64,000 bases of DNA from Jaltomata sinuosa (Eukaryota > Streptophyta > Magnoliopsida > Solanales > Solanaceae): positions 62,001-126,000 of the forward strand of contig QJPP01002931.1 of NCBI GenBank assembly GCA_003996215.1, written 5' to 3'. Below the pieces are notes generated by a model, which made no database searches, was not told the origin of the DNA, and saw nothing but the letters and a program-made list of their open reading frames with translations. Positions 37,160 to 49,501 of the stretch are shown one piece after another. How positions within the stretch are numbered: the first letter of the stretch is position 1; every line of letters starts with the position of its first letter. The position numbers were made by a program, and so were the translations under genes.

Positions 37160-38067
37160 GAAGTACTGGCCCTTTAGAGAGGTATGTCTATAGGGTTGTA
37201 GTTTAACAAAGACCTAATCACCAACTTTATAGCTCCTATCAGACCTCTTTTTATCAGCTTGCATCTTCATCCTATGTTGAGCCTTCTGTAAATTGAGCTT
37301 AAGAGCCCTCAGGGTAGCCTCCCTAGCCTGCAAACTCATATTAACCAACTCTAGCTGAGAATCACATGGCATGTAAGGTAAAAGAGGTGGGGGCTTTTGA
37401 ACATACACCATCTCATAAGGGGTCATTTGCAGAGATGAGTGAAAGGTGGTGTTGTACCACCACTCTGCAAGGGAAAGCCAATGGGGCCAATCTTTGGGTT
37501 TTTCAGAAGTCATACACCTCAGGTAACATTCAAGTCATATGTTGACCACCTCAGATTGGCCGTTAGTCTGAGGGTGGTAGGCAGTGGAGGTGAGTATTGA
37601 CACCTTCTGTAGTTTAAAGAGCTCTTTCCAAAACTTACTGGTGAACACAGCATCTCTATTAGAGATAATAGTGTTGGGAAACCCATGCAACCTAAAGACA
37701 TTATCCATGAAAACTTGTGCCACTTCTAGTGCAGTATAGGGATGCTTCAAGATCATAAAGTGAGCAGCTTTGCTCAATCTGTCAACAACTACAAAAAATG
37801 ACCTCCTTACCTCCTACCTTTGGCAAACCCTCAATAAAATCCATGGAGATATCCACCCAATACTTTCTCAGGGATAGGCAGAGGTTGTAGTAGCCCAGCT
37901 TTAGCAGTATTTCCCCCCTTGCACCGTTGGTACACATCACATTCTCTAACAAAGGAGTACACAGTTTGTTTCATCCCCTTCCAATAAAACTCATGTTTGA
38001 GCTTGAATAAGGTAGTAGTGATCCTAGAGTGACCTCTTACTGAGCTAGTATGAGCTTGTGCTATCAA
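37160..38067 (-). pseudogene. Integrase domain
   Basis: The HHCC finger is at 37870-38040 (HTSSVRGHSR, then CDVYQRC). The core follows in two frames: MSKAAHFMIL at 37777, IISNRDAVFTSKFW (family SDRD, so the second catalytic Asp is probably Asn here), HPQTNGQSEVVN carrying the Glu, and WLSLAEWWYNTTFHSS at 37440-37480. A stop and frame change lie near 37515-37535. Confidence 0.88.
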
Positions 38068-38070
38068 TTT

Positions 38071-39540
38071 CTACCTAACCATAGGATTGTTACCAACCAT
38101 AATCTTTCCTTTCCTGCTCAAGATACCACCTTGATAGCTATAATAAGGTTTGGTACAGCTGGATGTCTCCAGTGTTGAGATAAGATCCTGTAAGAAAGGA
38201 TCAGTGGTCCAAGTGAGTTGTACTTCCTTGAGTAAGTCAGAAACTGCACCAGTAATGTTGTGGAGGGAAGCATGCCCTTCCCTCCTAGATAAGGCATCAG
38301 CCACAGTATTTTCCTTGCCCTTTTATAAGAGATAAAGTAGCCATACCCCATAAGCTTGACTAGCCACTTCTATTGACTGTGGGTAGTACTCATTTGCTCT
38401 AAGAGATATTTTAGACTGGGGTGATCAGTCTGAATGATGAATGGCTTACCCAATAAGTATGGTCTCCACTTCTGAACAACATACACCAAAGCCAGCAACT
38501 CTCTCTCATACACAGAAAGGGATTTATTCTTGGGAGATAACCCTTTGCTAAAGAAAGCAATGGATTTTTTGTCTTGTAACAAAATAGCACCAATACCTTC
38601 ACCACTAGCATCAGTCTCAATAACAAAAGGTTGAGTAAAATCTGGCAAGGCTAAGATGGGACCTGAAGTGATAGTTGTCTTCAGCTGGCCAAAAGCTTCC
38701 TCAGCTGCAGCATTCACATAAACCCTCCCTTCTTAAGTAACTCAGTTAAGAAGGGAGTAACTCAGCTAGCAATGACTCCATACCCTCTTATAAATCTTTT
38801 GTAGTAACCTGTCAATCCTAAAATACCTCTGAGTGCCTTGATAGTAGCTGGTCTAGGCCATTCCAAAACTGCAGAAACCTTATGACCATCCATGGACACA
38901 CCTTATTCAGAAATAATGTGCCCCAAATATTCTATTTGGGAAACCCCAAAAGCACACTTACTTTGTTTTACAAAGAGTACATGGGACCTCAAGATCCTAA
39001 ATGTCTCCTCCAGATGTGACAAATGATCCAACCAACTGGTGCTATAAATCAAGATGTCATCAAAAAATACTAAGATGAACTTTCTGAGGTGAGGATGAAA
39101 TATCTGATTCATCAAACTCTAGAAGGCAGAAGGGGCATTAGTAAGGCCAAAGGGAATTACTAAGAATTCAAAATGTCCATGATGAGTTCTGAAAGCTGTT
39201 TTGGAGATGTCATCCTCCTGCATCCTAATTTGGTGATAACCTGATCTCAGGTCTAGTTTGGAAAAGAATCTAGCTCCCCTCAACTCATCTAACAATTCCT
39301 TAATCACAGGAATGGGGAACTTATCTTTAACAGTGCAATTGTTAAGCTCCCTATAGTCTACACACAGCCTCCATGTTCCATCTTTCTTTTTCACCATGAT
39401 AATGGAGGAGAGTATGGGCTAGTACTGTGCCTAATAACCCCTGTAGACAACAACTCATCTACCATCTTTTCTATTTCATTCTTTTGTATAGCAGGGTACC
39501 TATAAGGTCTGATATTTACAGATGAAGCACCTTCTTTCGG
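38071..39540 (-). pseudogene. RT/RNase H, left copy
   Basis: From high to low: [18 protein letters not shown] and [15 protein letters not shown] (39220-39390), FFDDILIYS catalytic box (about 39045-39075), then RNase H with TDASG, YERELLAL, QTDHPSL and ADALSRRE all kept. Stops occur at 39117-39119 and after IISE near 38903. The RT is cut at 39537, where sequence switches to the inner element; bases 38458-39537 are repeated at 47671-48739. Confidence 0.9.
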
Positions 39541-40068
39541 TTAACTGCGATTTCTAGAGTATGTTTGTTCTTTATGAGTTTTAGCTGAGTTCCTACTTTC
39601 ATCCCATACCAGTTATCATGTTGGATATCCATTTCCTGTCCTGTTGGTTGTTCTTTCATTTTCAGCATGCATACGTGTCTCATAAAACCATCTCAGCTTT
39701 TATTTCAATCAAAATTCAGTTACCATGATAGTACTTACGCTTTTACAACTCAGTTGAAGGAGCTACTTGGGAATCAGAATCATCCATGAAGGCCAAGTAC
39801 CCTCACCCTTCTCCTTCCAATCCGGTTTCAGCTTGAGGTAGTAGTTTTATCCTTAGTATGTCCTTCCGAATCTATTCCATCAGTTTTCCTCACAATCCTA
39901 GCATGTATTCATATTTTCGAAGTTGATTCAGCCATGTTTTAAGTTGAAAAGTTCAGTTTCATGTTGATTCTTCAGTTTTCACATTTCGTTCTTGGTTGGG
40001 CTATTTTCTCCCTAGAATTTCCTTTCTTAGTCTTCATTCGAGGACGAATGATTCCAAAGGGGAGTTAT
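39534..40068 (+). pseudogene. First copy of the 3' internal tail, with chromodomain end
   Basis: It matches 44501-45035 base for base in length (535 bp). It contains the last codons of a chromovirus polyprotein (EGATWESE, KAKYPHP) at about 39758-39835 and ends with the polypurine-like CAAAGGGGAG before LTR A. Confidence 0.8.
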
Positions 40069-42632
40069 TGTAACATCCCAAAAATCCTAAGCTAAATACC
40101 CGAACCTTTTCCATGAGTGTAATGATTATTTTCCTAGTGTGGTGAGTGCTTTGTATGCGAATCATGTTCATAAGAAACTCATATCATCAAGTTAAGTCGC
40201 AAGCACCTCACCCAAGTAAGTTTTTATATAAGACTAAATTAGGATCAACATCAATCGATCATTCCTCCTAATATATAAAGAGTTAGGTGACCTAGTACCC
40301 ACCAAATTAAAAGTTTTTAAGTCTTCTTTCCAACGCCACTGACCGCGCATTAATCCTAGTCCGGAGTAAAAGGTTATGGATATATTACTGCAGTGCTGCC
40401 AGTGATTACGGATCAGGATGATGAACCGTGGTTCTGAACCACGGTCCGTACTGTAACTCGTCATTGCTGAACTGAACCTTAAAATATTCATCGTTAAAAT
40501 CACTGATTGGTTCATGACCCGTAGACCAAAACCACGGTCTGTAGAGTGACCCGTGGTTTGTCAAAATTCAGCTTTTCTTCCCTAGATTCCACGAGTGAAT
40601 TGACGGGTCATCATTTTAAATGACGGACCATCCTGTAACTCATGAAATGGAGTTCCAGTAGACTCTCAAAAGTGATTACTAAAATCACAGACCAAATGAA
40701 AGTCTGTCATTCACTTTGATGGTCCATACACTGACCCGTGGTCTATGAAGCTGACTTTTTCCAGCTTTTTCTAAGTTTAAGTCTAGGGGTATTTTTGTAA
40801 TTTTCCTCTCTTTTAACCCCTATACTAAGTCATTTTAAGCCTATTTAGGAGGGTTTTTATTCCCACTTGGCCTAAGTTCTCTCACATTCTTTCAATCAAG
40901 TTCGAAAAGAAGAAAAGGAATTTCATCCTCTCAAGCTTCAAGCAAGGGTTTCAACTCCTAGACTCAAGCTCCAAGTTCAAGTCTCCTTTTCTTTTCAAAT
41001 CAGTTGGGTTAGCTTCCATCAAGGTATGTGGGTATTCAACAATGGGTTCCTCTCACCCTTGTGCCCAAAACCCCCAATTCTTAATTAGTTTTATGAATAT
41101 GTGAAATTAGGGTTTTGATCCAATTTAGGGATAATTTATAGGACCAATTTCTAAGCATCAATATATGGTTCCTTGTGATTTATTTGTGATTTGATTAGTG
41201 TTCCTTAAGTGAATACAAAAGCCCATGCAACAAAGTTGATTTTAGTATGATTCCTTCAAAGTTATGAAGTTCTAAGTTGGGGTTTTCACTCAATCTTCTT
41301 GGGCTTTCCTATTAAGTGTTTTCTCATGATTCCTCCATGGACTTTACGCTCAACTTCATGCATGGATATTATGATCTCAAGTACCTTATGGAAATTGCAT
41401 GCCTAATTCTTCAAGTATAAATTTAGAAAAAAAAGTGTGGTTTGAACTATGATTATGCTACGTCTAAAGAATTTATGGTTGACCTTGCTTGACATTAGAC
41501 TTGTATTTATGCTTTCCAATTGTTTTGACACTTGTTATGTCTCGGATATTATATGGGCTATATGTATATTTTAGGAGTAGTATTCTAGTACCAAGCGAAG
41601 AGGGTCCTCGTTAGTAGAGAGTGTCTCTTCACACTTATGAAAGAGGGACCTCGTTAGTAGAGAGTGTCATCCCATGTTTATGAAAGAGGGTCCTTATTAG
41701 TAGAGAGTGTCTCCACACGTTTATGATATAAGGACCTCGTTAGTAGAGAGTGTCACCTACGGACCTCGTTAGTAGAGAGTGTCACCTACGGACCTCGTTA
41801 GTAGAGAGTGTCACCTACGGACCTCGTTAGTGGAGAGTATCATCTAAGGACCTCGTTAGTGGAGAGTGTCACCTCATGTTTATGAATAAGGACCACGTTA
41901 GTCGAGAGTGTCATATCTTGTATGAAAGGGAGTCTTCATTAGTTGAGAGTGTCTCCTCGGTTATTTATGAAAGTAAAATTCCATGTAGCTCCTATGGTCT
42001 AATACCGGTTATAAAAAAAACTCCCTTATGAACGTTCTCAAGTTTTCTAAACCTTATGATGTCTTAAATTGAGGCTTCAACTTCTAAGCTCATATTTTAT
42101 TACTCAGGATTATGATATTACTCATGATACCCTTATTATGCATCCACTCCATTCTCAGTTATATTTTAAGCATGCTTTTGTATTATTTACGCATATCTCA
42201 CATATTCAGTACATCTTATAGTACTGACGCATATTTGCGTTGTATCTTATTGACGATGCAGATCCAGGTTTCCATTCTCAGACACGTGGCTAGAGTTTGT
42301 GGGCCATTCAGCGAGGGTTGGTGAGTCCTCATTTTCCAAGGGCTAGTAGAGTCTAGTTCAGTATTTTCCCTTCAGTACTTAGAGTTAGCTGGGGGCTTGT
42401 CCCAGTAACTCCTTATGTCTTATGTAGAGGCTTTTCAGACGTAGATAGTATTTCGAGTCTCTTTCAGATTATGTTCCTCTTGACTTCATATTTATGGATT
42501 TGGTTGTTAGTTTCTATTATGCTTCTGCTTATCTTTTGTAATGCTTGAGAATGATATGACCAAGGGTTAGCTTGGGGCACTTGTGGTCCCAAGTCCTGTG
42601 TTACATCTAGGGGGTACCCTCGGGGAGTGACA
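40069..42632 (+). repeat. LTR A, 2564 bp
   Basis: Starts TGTAACATCC after a purine tract and ends GAGTGACA. Bases 40385-40750 hold repeated CCGTGG/CCACGG words, and 41601-41970 hold a ten-unit minisatellite. It is about 97% identical to LTR B by eye, apart from the two missing repeat units. Confidence 0.92.
41601..41970 (+). repeat. Minisatellite in LTR A, ten units
   Basis: The core word is CTCGTTAGTAGAGAGTGTC. Units are 29 bp in the most regular part (41730-41850) and up to about 43 bp at the edges where a TTTATGAAAG-type spacer is added. I count ten copies. Confidence 0.9.
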
Positions 42633-44500
42633 AACTTTGTATCAGGCCTTGGGTTCAAGAGTCCTAGGGTGTCTGAAAGCCACACTAAGTGGAGTCTCTT
42701 TCATGGGTGTGAAGTGCGCCACACTGATGAGAGGGAGGTTACGAGGTGTTTTAGGAAAAAAAACTTCACTTCTTCATGTTCACTATCATGCGATAGAGTT
42801 TGACTCTACTTACCCTTTTAATCCATTCCGTGCGCATTTCAGATAATGTCTCCATGAAGAAACCACCCGAGGAATGCTAATCCAACCACTCCAGATCATG
42901 AGGTTATAAATGTGGAATTTCGTGAAGCCATTTGTATGTTGGCTCAAGCCACGACAACTCAGTTGGATGAGAAAGAGAAACTAAAGAAGAGGAAGAGGAA
43001 GAACAAGAAGACCGAAACATGGAACCAACCATCTTCTCAGCAGAGGTCATCCAGACCCCTATTCTTATTTGGTTGTGAGTTGTCTTGACCTAGAATGAAG
43101 TGGGGATAAGAGGGTTGAGGCCTAGACTTTTAGGTGAAGGAGGGTCTTAGACTATAGAAGGAAGTGGTATTTGTGTTATATTTTGGAGTAGTGTATGCTC
43201 GGTTAAGGTAAAATAATCATAGTTCCTTTGAGAGGTTGGTGAGAGGTCTATAGATTAGGAGGGTAGCATGAACCTAAGGGGGATATGGTGAAATGTAGAC
43301 TCGGTCAGATTTTGGAGGCTCGGGTATCGATGCTTGTGGGTGTTAGAACAAAGTCAAGAGGGGAGGCAGAAGATTATTTCCATCCTAGTGTCCTAAGTAT
43401 ACTTCTTCCATTATGATACCTTTTTCATGCCTTGTGTGTCAGCGCCATAGTCCTATTTCAGATTCACGCTCATGTTCAGATTCTAGAATGACAAGTGATT
43501 ACTTCAAACAATGACTCTACTTTTACCCTGCCATTCTATAAATCCCAGCTTTATGACCTGAGGTTTGTTATCTATGTAAACTCATGTCTCTCAGTATGCT
43601 TGATCCTATTTCCTCAGTTCATTCTTCATACATGCCTCTATGGCTAATCAAATCATATTACGTTATGTATATGCTCCGACCTAATTCTTGAAATGGTTTG
43701 CGCTTATGATTTCTTTCCTTTAAAGCCCGTGACCTTTGCCTTTGATGACGAGGGGTGGTGATCCTCATCATTCATGCCTTACGTTCCTAATATGTAAAAT
43801 ACTCATGCCTATTGCACTCAACTCCCCAAGCCTCACCTTGAGTGGCTTGATCACGCTAAGTGTAAGCCAAGATCAATCTGTAATCATTCGTAATGCTCTT
43901 GATCCTACTCTTTTCTTTCAATGATTCTGGTTTATGTTGTTATAAGCGTTAAGGGAGAAGGCCTGGAAGTAGTCTAGCTGGGAGGTAGAAGATTCCTTTT
44001 CCTTGTTAGTGTACTTGTTCCACCTTGACTTCTAGGTGTGGGTGAATTATGAGGTAAGGATTATTTGTGCGAAATAGTTAGATGAGGTAGTCTAGTATGT
44101 CCCCTTGTAGAAGTTCTTGAATTTGCGACTCCTAGTTATGATAGGGAAGAGGAGAGGAGTTTTAAATAGGGTAAGCTACGAAACCCTAGGGTGACCATAG
44201 CTATAAACTTGAATATCGTGATAGGATACATGTGGATATTTGTTATACGCAACTAGTGACCCTTTGGTTGGGAGCCCTAGGTTAGTTGGTTATTGTGATA
44301 AGTGGGGGATGCTATCCTTAGAAGATGTTCTAGATGCAAGAGATCTGGTCGAGATAGGTTTGAACATGGAGAATCGGGTAGTTAGACTCAGACCTTAGTA
44401 CCTTTATGTGAGTTGTTGAGGTTGTTAGTTGGAAATGGTAGGAGTGGTATTCAGAAGAGAATAATTTTCTCGTATACCTATTTCTCTCAGTTTGGTGTCC
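42633..44500 (+). pseudogene. Reduced internal region with gag remnant
   Basis: A decayed primer site (TTTGTATCAGGCC at about 42636) is followed by a Gag N-terminus at 42846 (MSP, stop, RNHPRNANPTTPDHEVINVEFREAI) and a Lys-rich run near 43000. After about 43090 no protein domain is recognisable: protease, RT, RNase H and integrase are missing. At 1.9 kb this is far too short for a chromovirus interior, so this is a large deletion derivative or a non-autonomous form. Confidence 0.6.
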
Positions 44501-45035
44501 CTTTCGGTCAACTACGATTTCTATAGTATGTTTGTTCTTTATGAGTTTTAGCTGAGTTCCTACTCTCATCCCAGACCAGTTATCATGTTGGATATCCAGT
44601 TCCTGTCCTGTTGGTTGTTCTTACATTTTCAGCATGCATACGTGTCTCATGAAACCAGCTCAGTTTTTATTTCAATCGGAAGTCGGTTACTACGATAGTA
44701 CTTCAGCTTTTACAACTCAGTTGAAGGAGCTACTTGGGAAGCAGAATCATCCATGAAGGCCAAGTACCCTCACCCTTCTCCTTCCGATCCAGTTTCAGCT
44801 CGAGGTAGTCGTTTTATCCTTAGTATGTCCTTCTGAATCTATTGCATCAATTTCCCTCACAATCCTAGCATGTATTCATATTTTTGGAGTTGATTTAGCC
44901 ATGTTTTAAGTTGAAAAGTTCAGTTTCATGTTGATTCTTTAGTTTTCACGTTTCGTTCTTGGTTGGGCTGTTTTCTCCCTAGAATTTCCTTTCTTAGTCT
45001 TCATTCGAGGACGAATGATTTCAAGGGGGAGATAT
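44501..45035 (+). pseudogene. Second copy of the 3' internal tail
   Basis: Contains the same chromodomain end (GATWEAESSMKAKYPHP) at about 44725-44800 and the purine tract TCAAGGGGGAGATAT before LTR B. Its purine tract is closer to the family norm than that of the first copy. Confidence 0.82.
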
Positions 45036-47670
45036 TGTAACACCCCAAAAATCTTAAGCTAAATATCCGAACCTTTTCTATGAGTGTAATAATTATTTTT
45101 CTAGTGTGGTGAGTGCTTTGGATGCGAATCCTGTTCATAATAAACTCATATCATCAAGTTAAGTCGCAAGTACCTCACCCAAGTAAGTTTTCATGTAAGA
45201 CTAAATTAGGGTCAATTTCAATCGATCATTCCTCCTAATATATAAAGATTTAGGTGACCTAGTAACCACCAAATTAAAGGTTTTTTGAGTCTTCTTTCCA
45301 ACGCCACCGACCGCGCATTAATCCGAGTCTGGAGTAAAAAGTTATGGATATTTTACTGCAGTACTGCCAGTCATTACGGATCAGGATGACGAACCGTGGT
45401 TCTGAACCACGGTCCGTACTGTGACTCGTCATTGTTGAACTGAACCTTAAAATTTTCATCTTTAAAACCATTGTTTGGTTCACGACCCGTAGACCAAAAC
45501 CACGGTCCATAGAGTGACCCGTGGTTTGTCAAAATTCACCTTTTCTTCCCTAGATTCCACGAGTGAATTGATGGGTCATCATTTTAAACGACGGACCGTC
45601 CTGTAACTCGTGGAATGGAGTTCCAGTAGACTCTCAAAAGTGATTACTAAAATCACAGACCAAATGAAAGTCCATCATTCACTTTGATGGTCCATACACT
45701 GACCCGTGGTCTATGAAGCTGACTTTTTCCAGCTTTTTCTAAGTTTAAGTCTAGGGGTATTTTTGTAATTTTCCTCTCTTTTAACCCCTATTCTAAGTCA
45801 TTTTAAGCCTATTTAGGAGGGCTTTTATTCCCACTTGGCCTAAGTTCTCTCACATTCTTTCAATCAAGTTCAAAAAGAAGAAAAGGAATTTCATCCTCTC
45901 AAGCTTCAAGCAAGGGTTTCAACTCCTAGACTCAAGCTCCAAGTTCAAGTCTCCTTTTCTTTTCAAATCAGTTGGGTTAGCTTCCATCAAGGTATGTGGG
46001 TATTCAACAATGGGTTCCTCTCACCCTTGTGCCCAAAACCCCCAATTCTTAATTAGTTTTATGAATATGTGAAATTAGGGTTTTGATCCAATTTAGGGAT
46101 AATTTATAGGACCAATTTCTAAGCATCAATATATGGTTCCTTGTGATTTATTTGTGATTTGATTAGTGTTCCTTAAGTGAATACAAAAGCCCATGCAACA
46201 AAGTTGATTTTAGTATGATTCCTTCAAAGTTATGAAGTTCTAAGTTGGGGTTTTCACTCAATTTTCTTGGGCTTTCCTATTAAATGTTTTCTCATGATTC
46301 CTCCATGGACTTTACGCTCAACTTCATGCATGGATATTATGATCTCAAGTACCTTATGGAAATTGCATGCCTAATTCTTCAAGTATAAATTTAGAAAAAA
46401 AGTGTGGTTTGAACTATGATTATGCTACGTCTAAAGAATTTATGGTTGACCTTGCTTGACATTAGACTTGTATTTATGCTTTCCAATTGTTTTGACACTT
46501 GTTATGTCTCGGATATTATATGGGCTATATGTACATTTTAGGAGTAGTATTCTAGTACCAAGCGAAGAGGGTCCTCGTTAGTAGAGAGTGTCTCCTCACA
46601 CTTATGAAAGAAGGACCTCGTTAGTAGAGAGTGTCATCCCATGTTTATGAAAGAGGGTCCTTATTAGTAGAGAGTGTCTCCACACGTTTATGATATAAGG
46701 ACCTCGTTAGTAGAGAGTGTCACCTACGGACCTCGTTAGTAGAGAGTGTCTCCTCACTTTTATGATATAAGGACCTCGTTAGTAGAGAGTGTCACCTATG
46801 GACCTCGTTAGTAGAGAGTGTCACCTACGGACCTCGTTAGTAGAAAGTGTCACCTACGGACCTCGTTAGTGGAGAGTGTCATCTAAGAACCTCATTAGTG
46901 GAGAGTGTCACCTCATGTTTATGAATAAGGACCTCGTTAGTCGAGAGTGTCATGTCTTGTATGAAAGGGAGTCCTCGTTAGTTGAGAGTGTCTCCTCGGT
47001 TATTTATGAAAGTAAAATTCCATGTAGCTCCTATGGTCTAATGCCGGTTATAAAAAAACTCCCTTATGAACGTTCTCGAGTTTTTTAAACCTTATGATGT
47101 CTTAAATGGAGGCTTAGACTTCTTAGCTCATGTTTTATTACTCAGGATTACGATATTCACTCATGATACCCTTATTATGCATCCACTCCATTCTCAGTTA
47201 TGTTTTAAGCATGCTTTTGTATTATTTATGCATATCTCACATATTCAGTACATCCTATAGTACTGACGCATATTTGCGCTGCATCTTATTGACGATGCAG
47301 ATCCAGGTTTCCATTCTCAGAACGTGGCTAGAGTTCGTGGGCCATTCAGCGAGGGTTGGTGAGTCCTCATTTTCCGAGGGCTAGTAGAGTCTAGTTCAGT
47401 ATTTTCCCTTCAGTACTTAGAGTTAGCTGGGGGCTTGTCCCAGTAACTCCTTATGTCTTATGTAGAGGCTTTTCAGACGTAGATAGTATTTCGAGTCTCT
47501 TTCAGATTATGTTCCTCTTGACTTCATACTTATGGATTTGGTTGTTAGTTTCTATTATGCTTCCGCTTATCTTTTGTTATTCTTGAAAATGTTATTACCA
47601 AGGGTTAGCTTGGGGCACTTGTGGTCCCAAGTCTCGTGTTACGTCTAGAGGGTACCCTCGGGGCGTGACA
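45036..47670 (+). repeat. LTR B, 2635 bp
   Basis: Starts TGTAACACCC and ends GGCGTGACA. CCGTGG/CCACGG words lie at 45360-45720 and the minisatellite at 46567-47010. The 71-bp excess over LTR A equals its two extra repeat units. Confidence 0.93.
46567..47010 (+). repeat. Minisatellite in LTR B, twelve units
   Basis: Same unit as in LTR A. I count twelve copies, including one extra 29-bp unit and one extra spacer-containing unit (about 42 bp) around 46725-46800. Confidence 0.9.
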
Positions 47671-48620
47671 TATGGTCTCCACTTCTGAACAGCACACACC
47701 AAAGCCAGCAACTCTCTCTCATACACAGAAAGGGCTTTATTCTTGGGAGATAACCCTTTGTTAAAGAAAGCAATGGGTTTTTTGTCTTGTAACAAAACAG
47801 CACCAAGACCTTCACCACTAGCATCAGTTTCAATAACAAAAGGTTGAGTAAAATCTTGCAAGGCTAAGATGGGACCTGAAGTGATAATTGTCTTCAGCTG
47901 GCCAAAAGCTTCCTCAGCTGCAGCATTCCACATAAACCCTCCATTCTTAAGTAACTCAGTTAAGGGCCTAGCAATGACTCCATACCCTCTTATAAATCTT
48001 CCGTAGTAACCTGTCAATCCCAAAAAACCTCTGAGTGCCTTGATAGTAGTTGGTCTAGGCCATTCCAAAACTGCAAAAACCTTATGACCATCCATGGACA
48101 CACCTTATTCAGAAATAATGTGCCCCAAATATTCTATTTGGGAAACCCCAAAAGCGCACTTACTTTGTTTTACAAAGAGTACATGGGACCTCTAGATCCT
48201 AAATGTCTCCTCCAGATGTGATAAATGATTCAACCAACTGATGCTGTAAATCAAGATGTCATCAAAAAAGACTAAGATGAACTTCCTGAGATAAGGATGA
48301 AATATTTGATTCATCAAACACTGGAAGGTAGAAGGGGCATTAGTAAGGCCAAAGGGAATTACTAAGAATTCAAAATGTCCATGATGAATTCTGAAGCTGT
48401 TTTGGAGATGTCATCCTCCTGCATCCTGATTTGGTGATAACCTGGTCTCAGGTCTAGTTTGGAAAAGAATCTAGCTCCCCTCAAATCATCTAACAATTCC
48501 TTAATCACAGGAATGGGGAACTTATCTTTAACAGTGCAATTGTTAAGCTCCCTATAGTCTACACACAGCCTCCATGTTACATCCTTCTTCTTCACCATGA
48601 TAATGGGAGAAGAGTATGGG
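47671..48620 (-). pseudogene. RT/RNase H, right copy (C-terminal part)
   Basis: This repeats the sequence at 38458-39420 with about 3-4% differences. RNase H begins with TDASGEGLGAVLLQ, and the RT thumb (RGFLGLTGYYGRFI) is open at 47900-48101. RNase H is cut at 47671 by LTR B after KWRP, before its last two acidic residues. The stop after IISE (48103-48105) is shared with the left copy. Confidence 0.9.
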
Positions 48621-49501
48621 CTAGTACTGTGCCTAATAACCCCTGTAGACAACAACTCATCTACCATCTTTTCTATTTCATTCTTTTGTATAGAAGGGTA
48701 CCTATAAGGTCTGATATTTATAGGTGAAGCACCTTCTTTGACGACAATTCTATGATCATGAGATCTGTTGGGAGGCAGTTCAGTTGGGGTCTCAAATAGG
48801 TCACTGTACTTCTTTAATAATGCCTGCATCCCCGCTTCCTCCATAGTTCTTAAAGCCACTCCACTCATCTGTAATAGACTACCTCCTTTTACAGTTGATT
48901 CCTCAGAATAGAATACTCCCAAAGAACTCATACAAAGTTCTGCAGGCTTAGCTAGTAGCTTATCCATCTGGTTCTGTTGTAGGAGCTTGACTGAAGGAGG
49001 ATTACTTCCCCTCAGGGACACCTTCTTACCCTTCATCCAAAATTCCATCTTAAGCAACCTGAAGTTACACATTATGTCCCCCAAGATGATCAACCATTGA
49101 ATGCCCAACACCATACTGCAACCACCAATAGGCAATATCAACATGTCAGTGCTGAATCCCACTCCTTGCATTCTCCAGGTTAAATTCTTGCATATGTGGT
49201 GACAAAACATCATGTTTCCATCAGCAATGGACACCCTAAAAGGAGCTATAGCAGTTAAACAACGTCCCAGCTTCTTGGCAGTTGTGAGATCCAAGAAGTT
49301 GTGTGTACTACTTGTATCTATCAGTATTTGTACAGCCTTCCTATTTACTGAAGCTGTGACCCTCATGGTCCTGAAATAGGGTACTCCATTCATTGCGTGA
49401 ACTGAGACATGAGGCAAGATAGCCCCCTCAGAATCTGTCTCAAATTGCTGGCCACTCATAGCCAAAATCCAACAGGTCAAAGAACATGTCTTCTTCTCCA
49501 T
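48362..49501 (-). pseudogene. Protease and N-terminal RT, 379-codon open frame
   Basis: From the N-terminus: protease with ILIDTSSTHNFLD (family D-S-G; Gly is Ser here) at about 49290-49340 and SMVLGIQWL; then the pre-RT linker with [34 protein letters not shown] and FSKLDLRPGYHQIRM. The frame fails at 48362-48390 because one base is missing in the 'ISKTA' region relative to the left copy. Confidence 0.88.

Larger units (their letters stand above)
39534..47670 (+). mobile_element. Rearranged Tekay-like element: tail, LTR, inner part, tail, LTR
   Basis: Plus-strand order: a 535-bp 3' internal end (39534-40068), LTR A (40069-42632), a reduced internal region (42633-44500), the same 535-bp internal end again (44501-45035), LTR B (45036-47670). 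The right border with the Reina-like element is a normal LTR end (CGTGACA then TATGG). The left border falls within the internal tail rather than at an LTR, so the element is a partial tandem, as produced by LTR-LTR recombination or a break. Confidence 0.85.

Noticed and set aside
41601..47010. CRISPR-like array (regular 29-bp repeats)
   Set aside because: Units are contiguous or separated by near-identical spacers, lie inside retrotransposon LTRs of a plant genome, and there are no cas genes.
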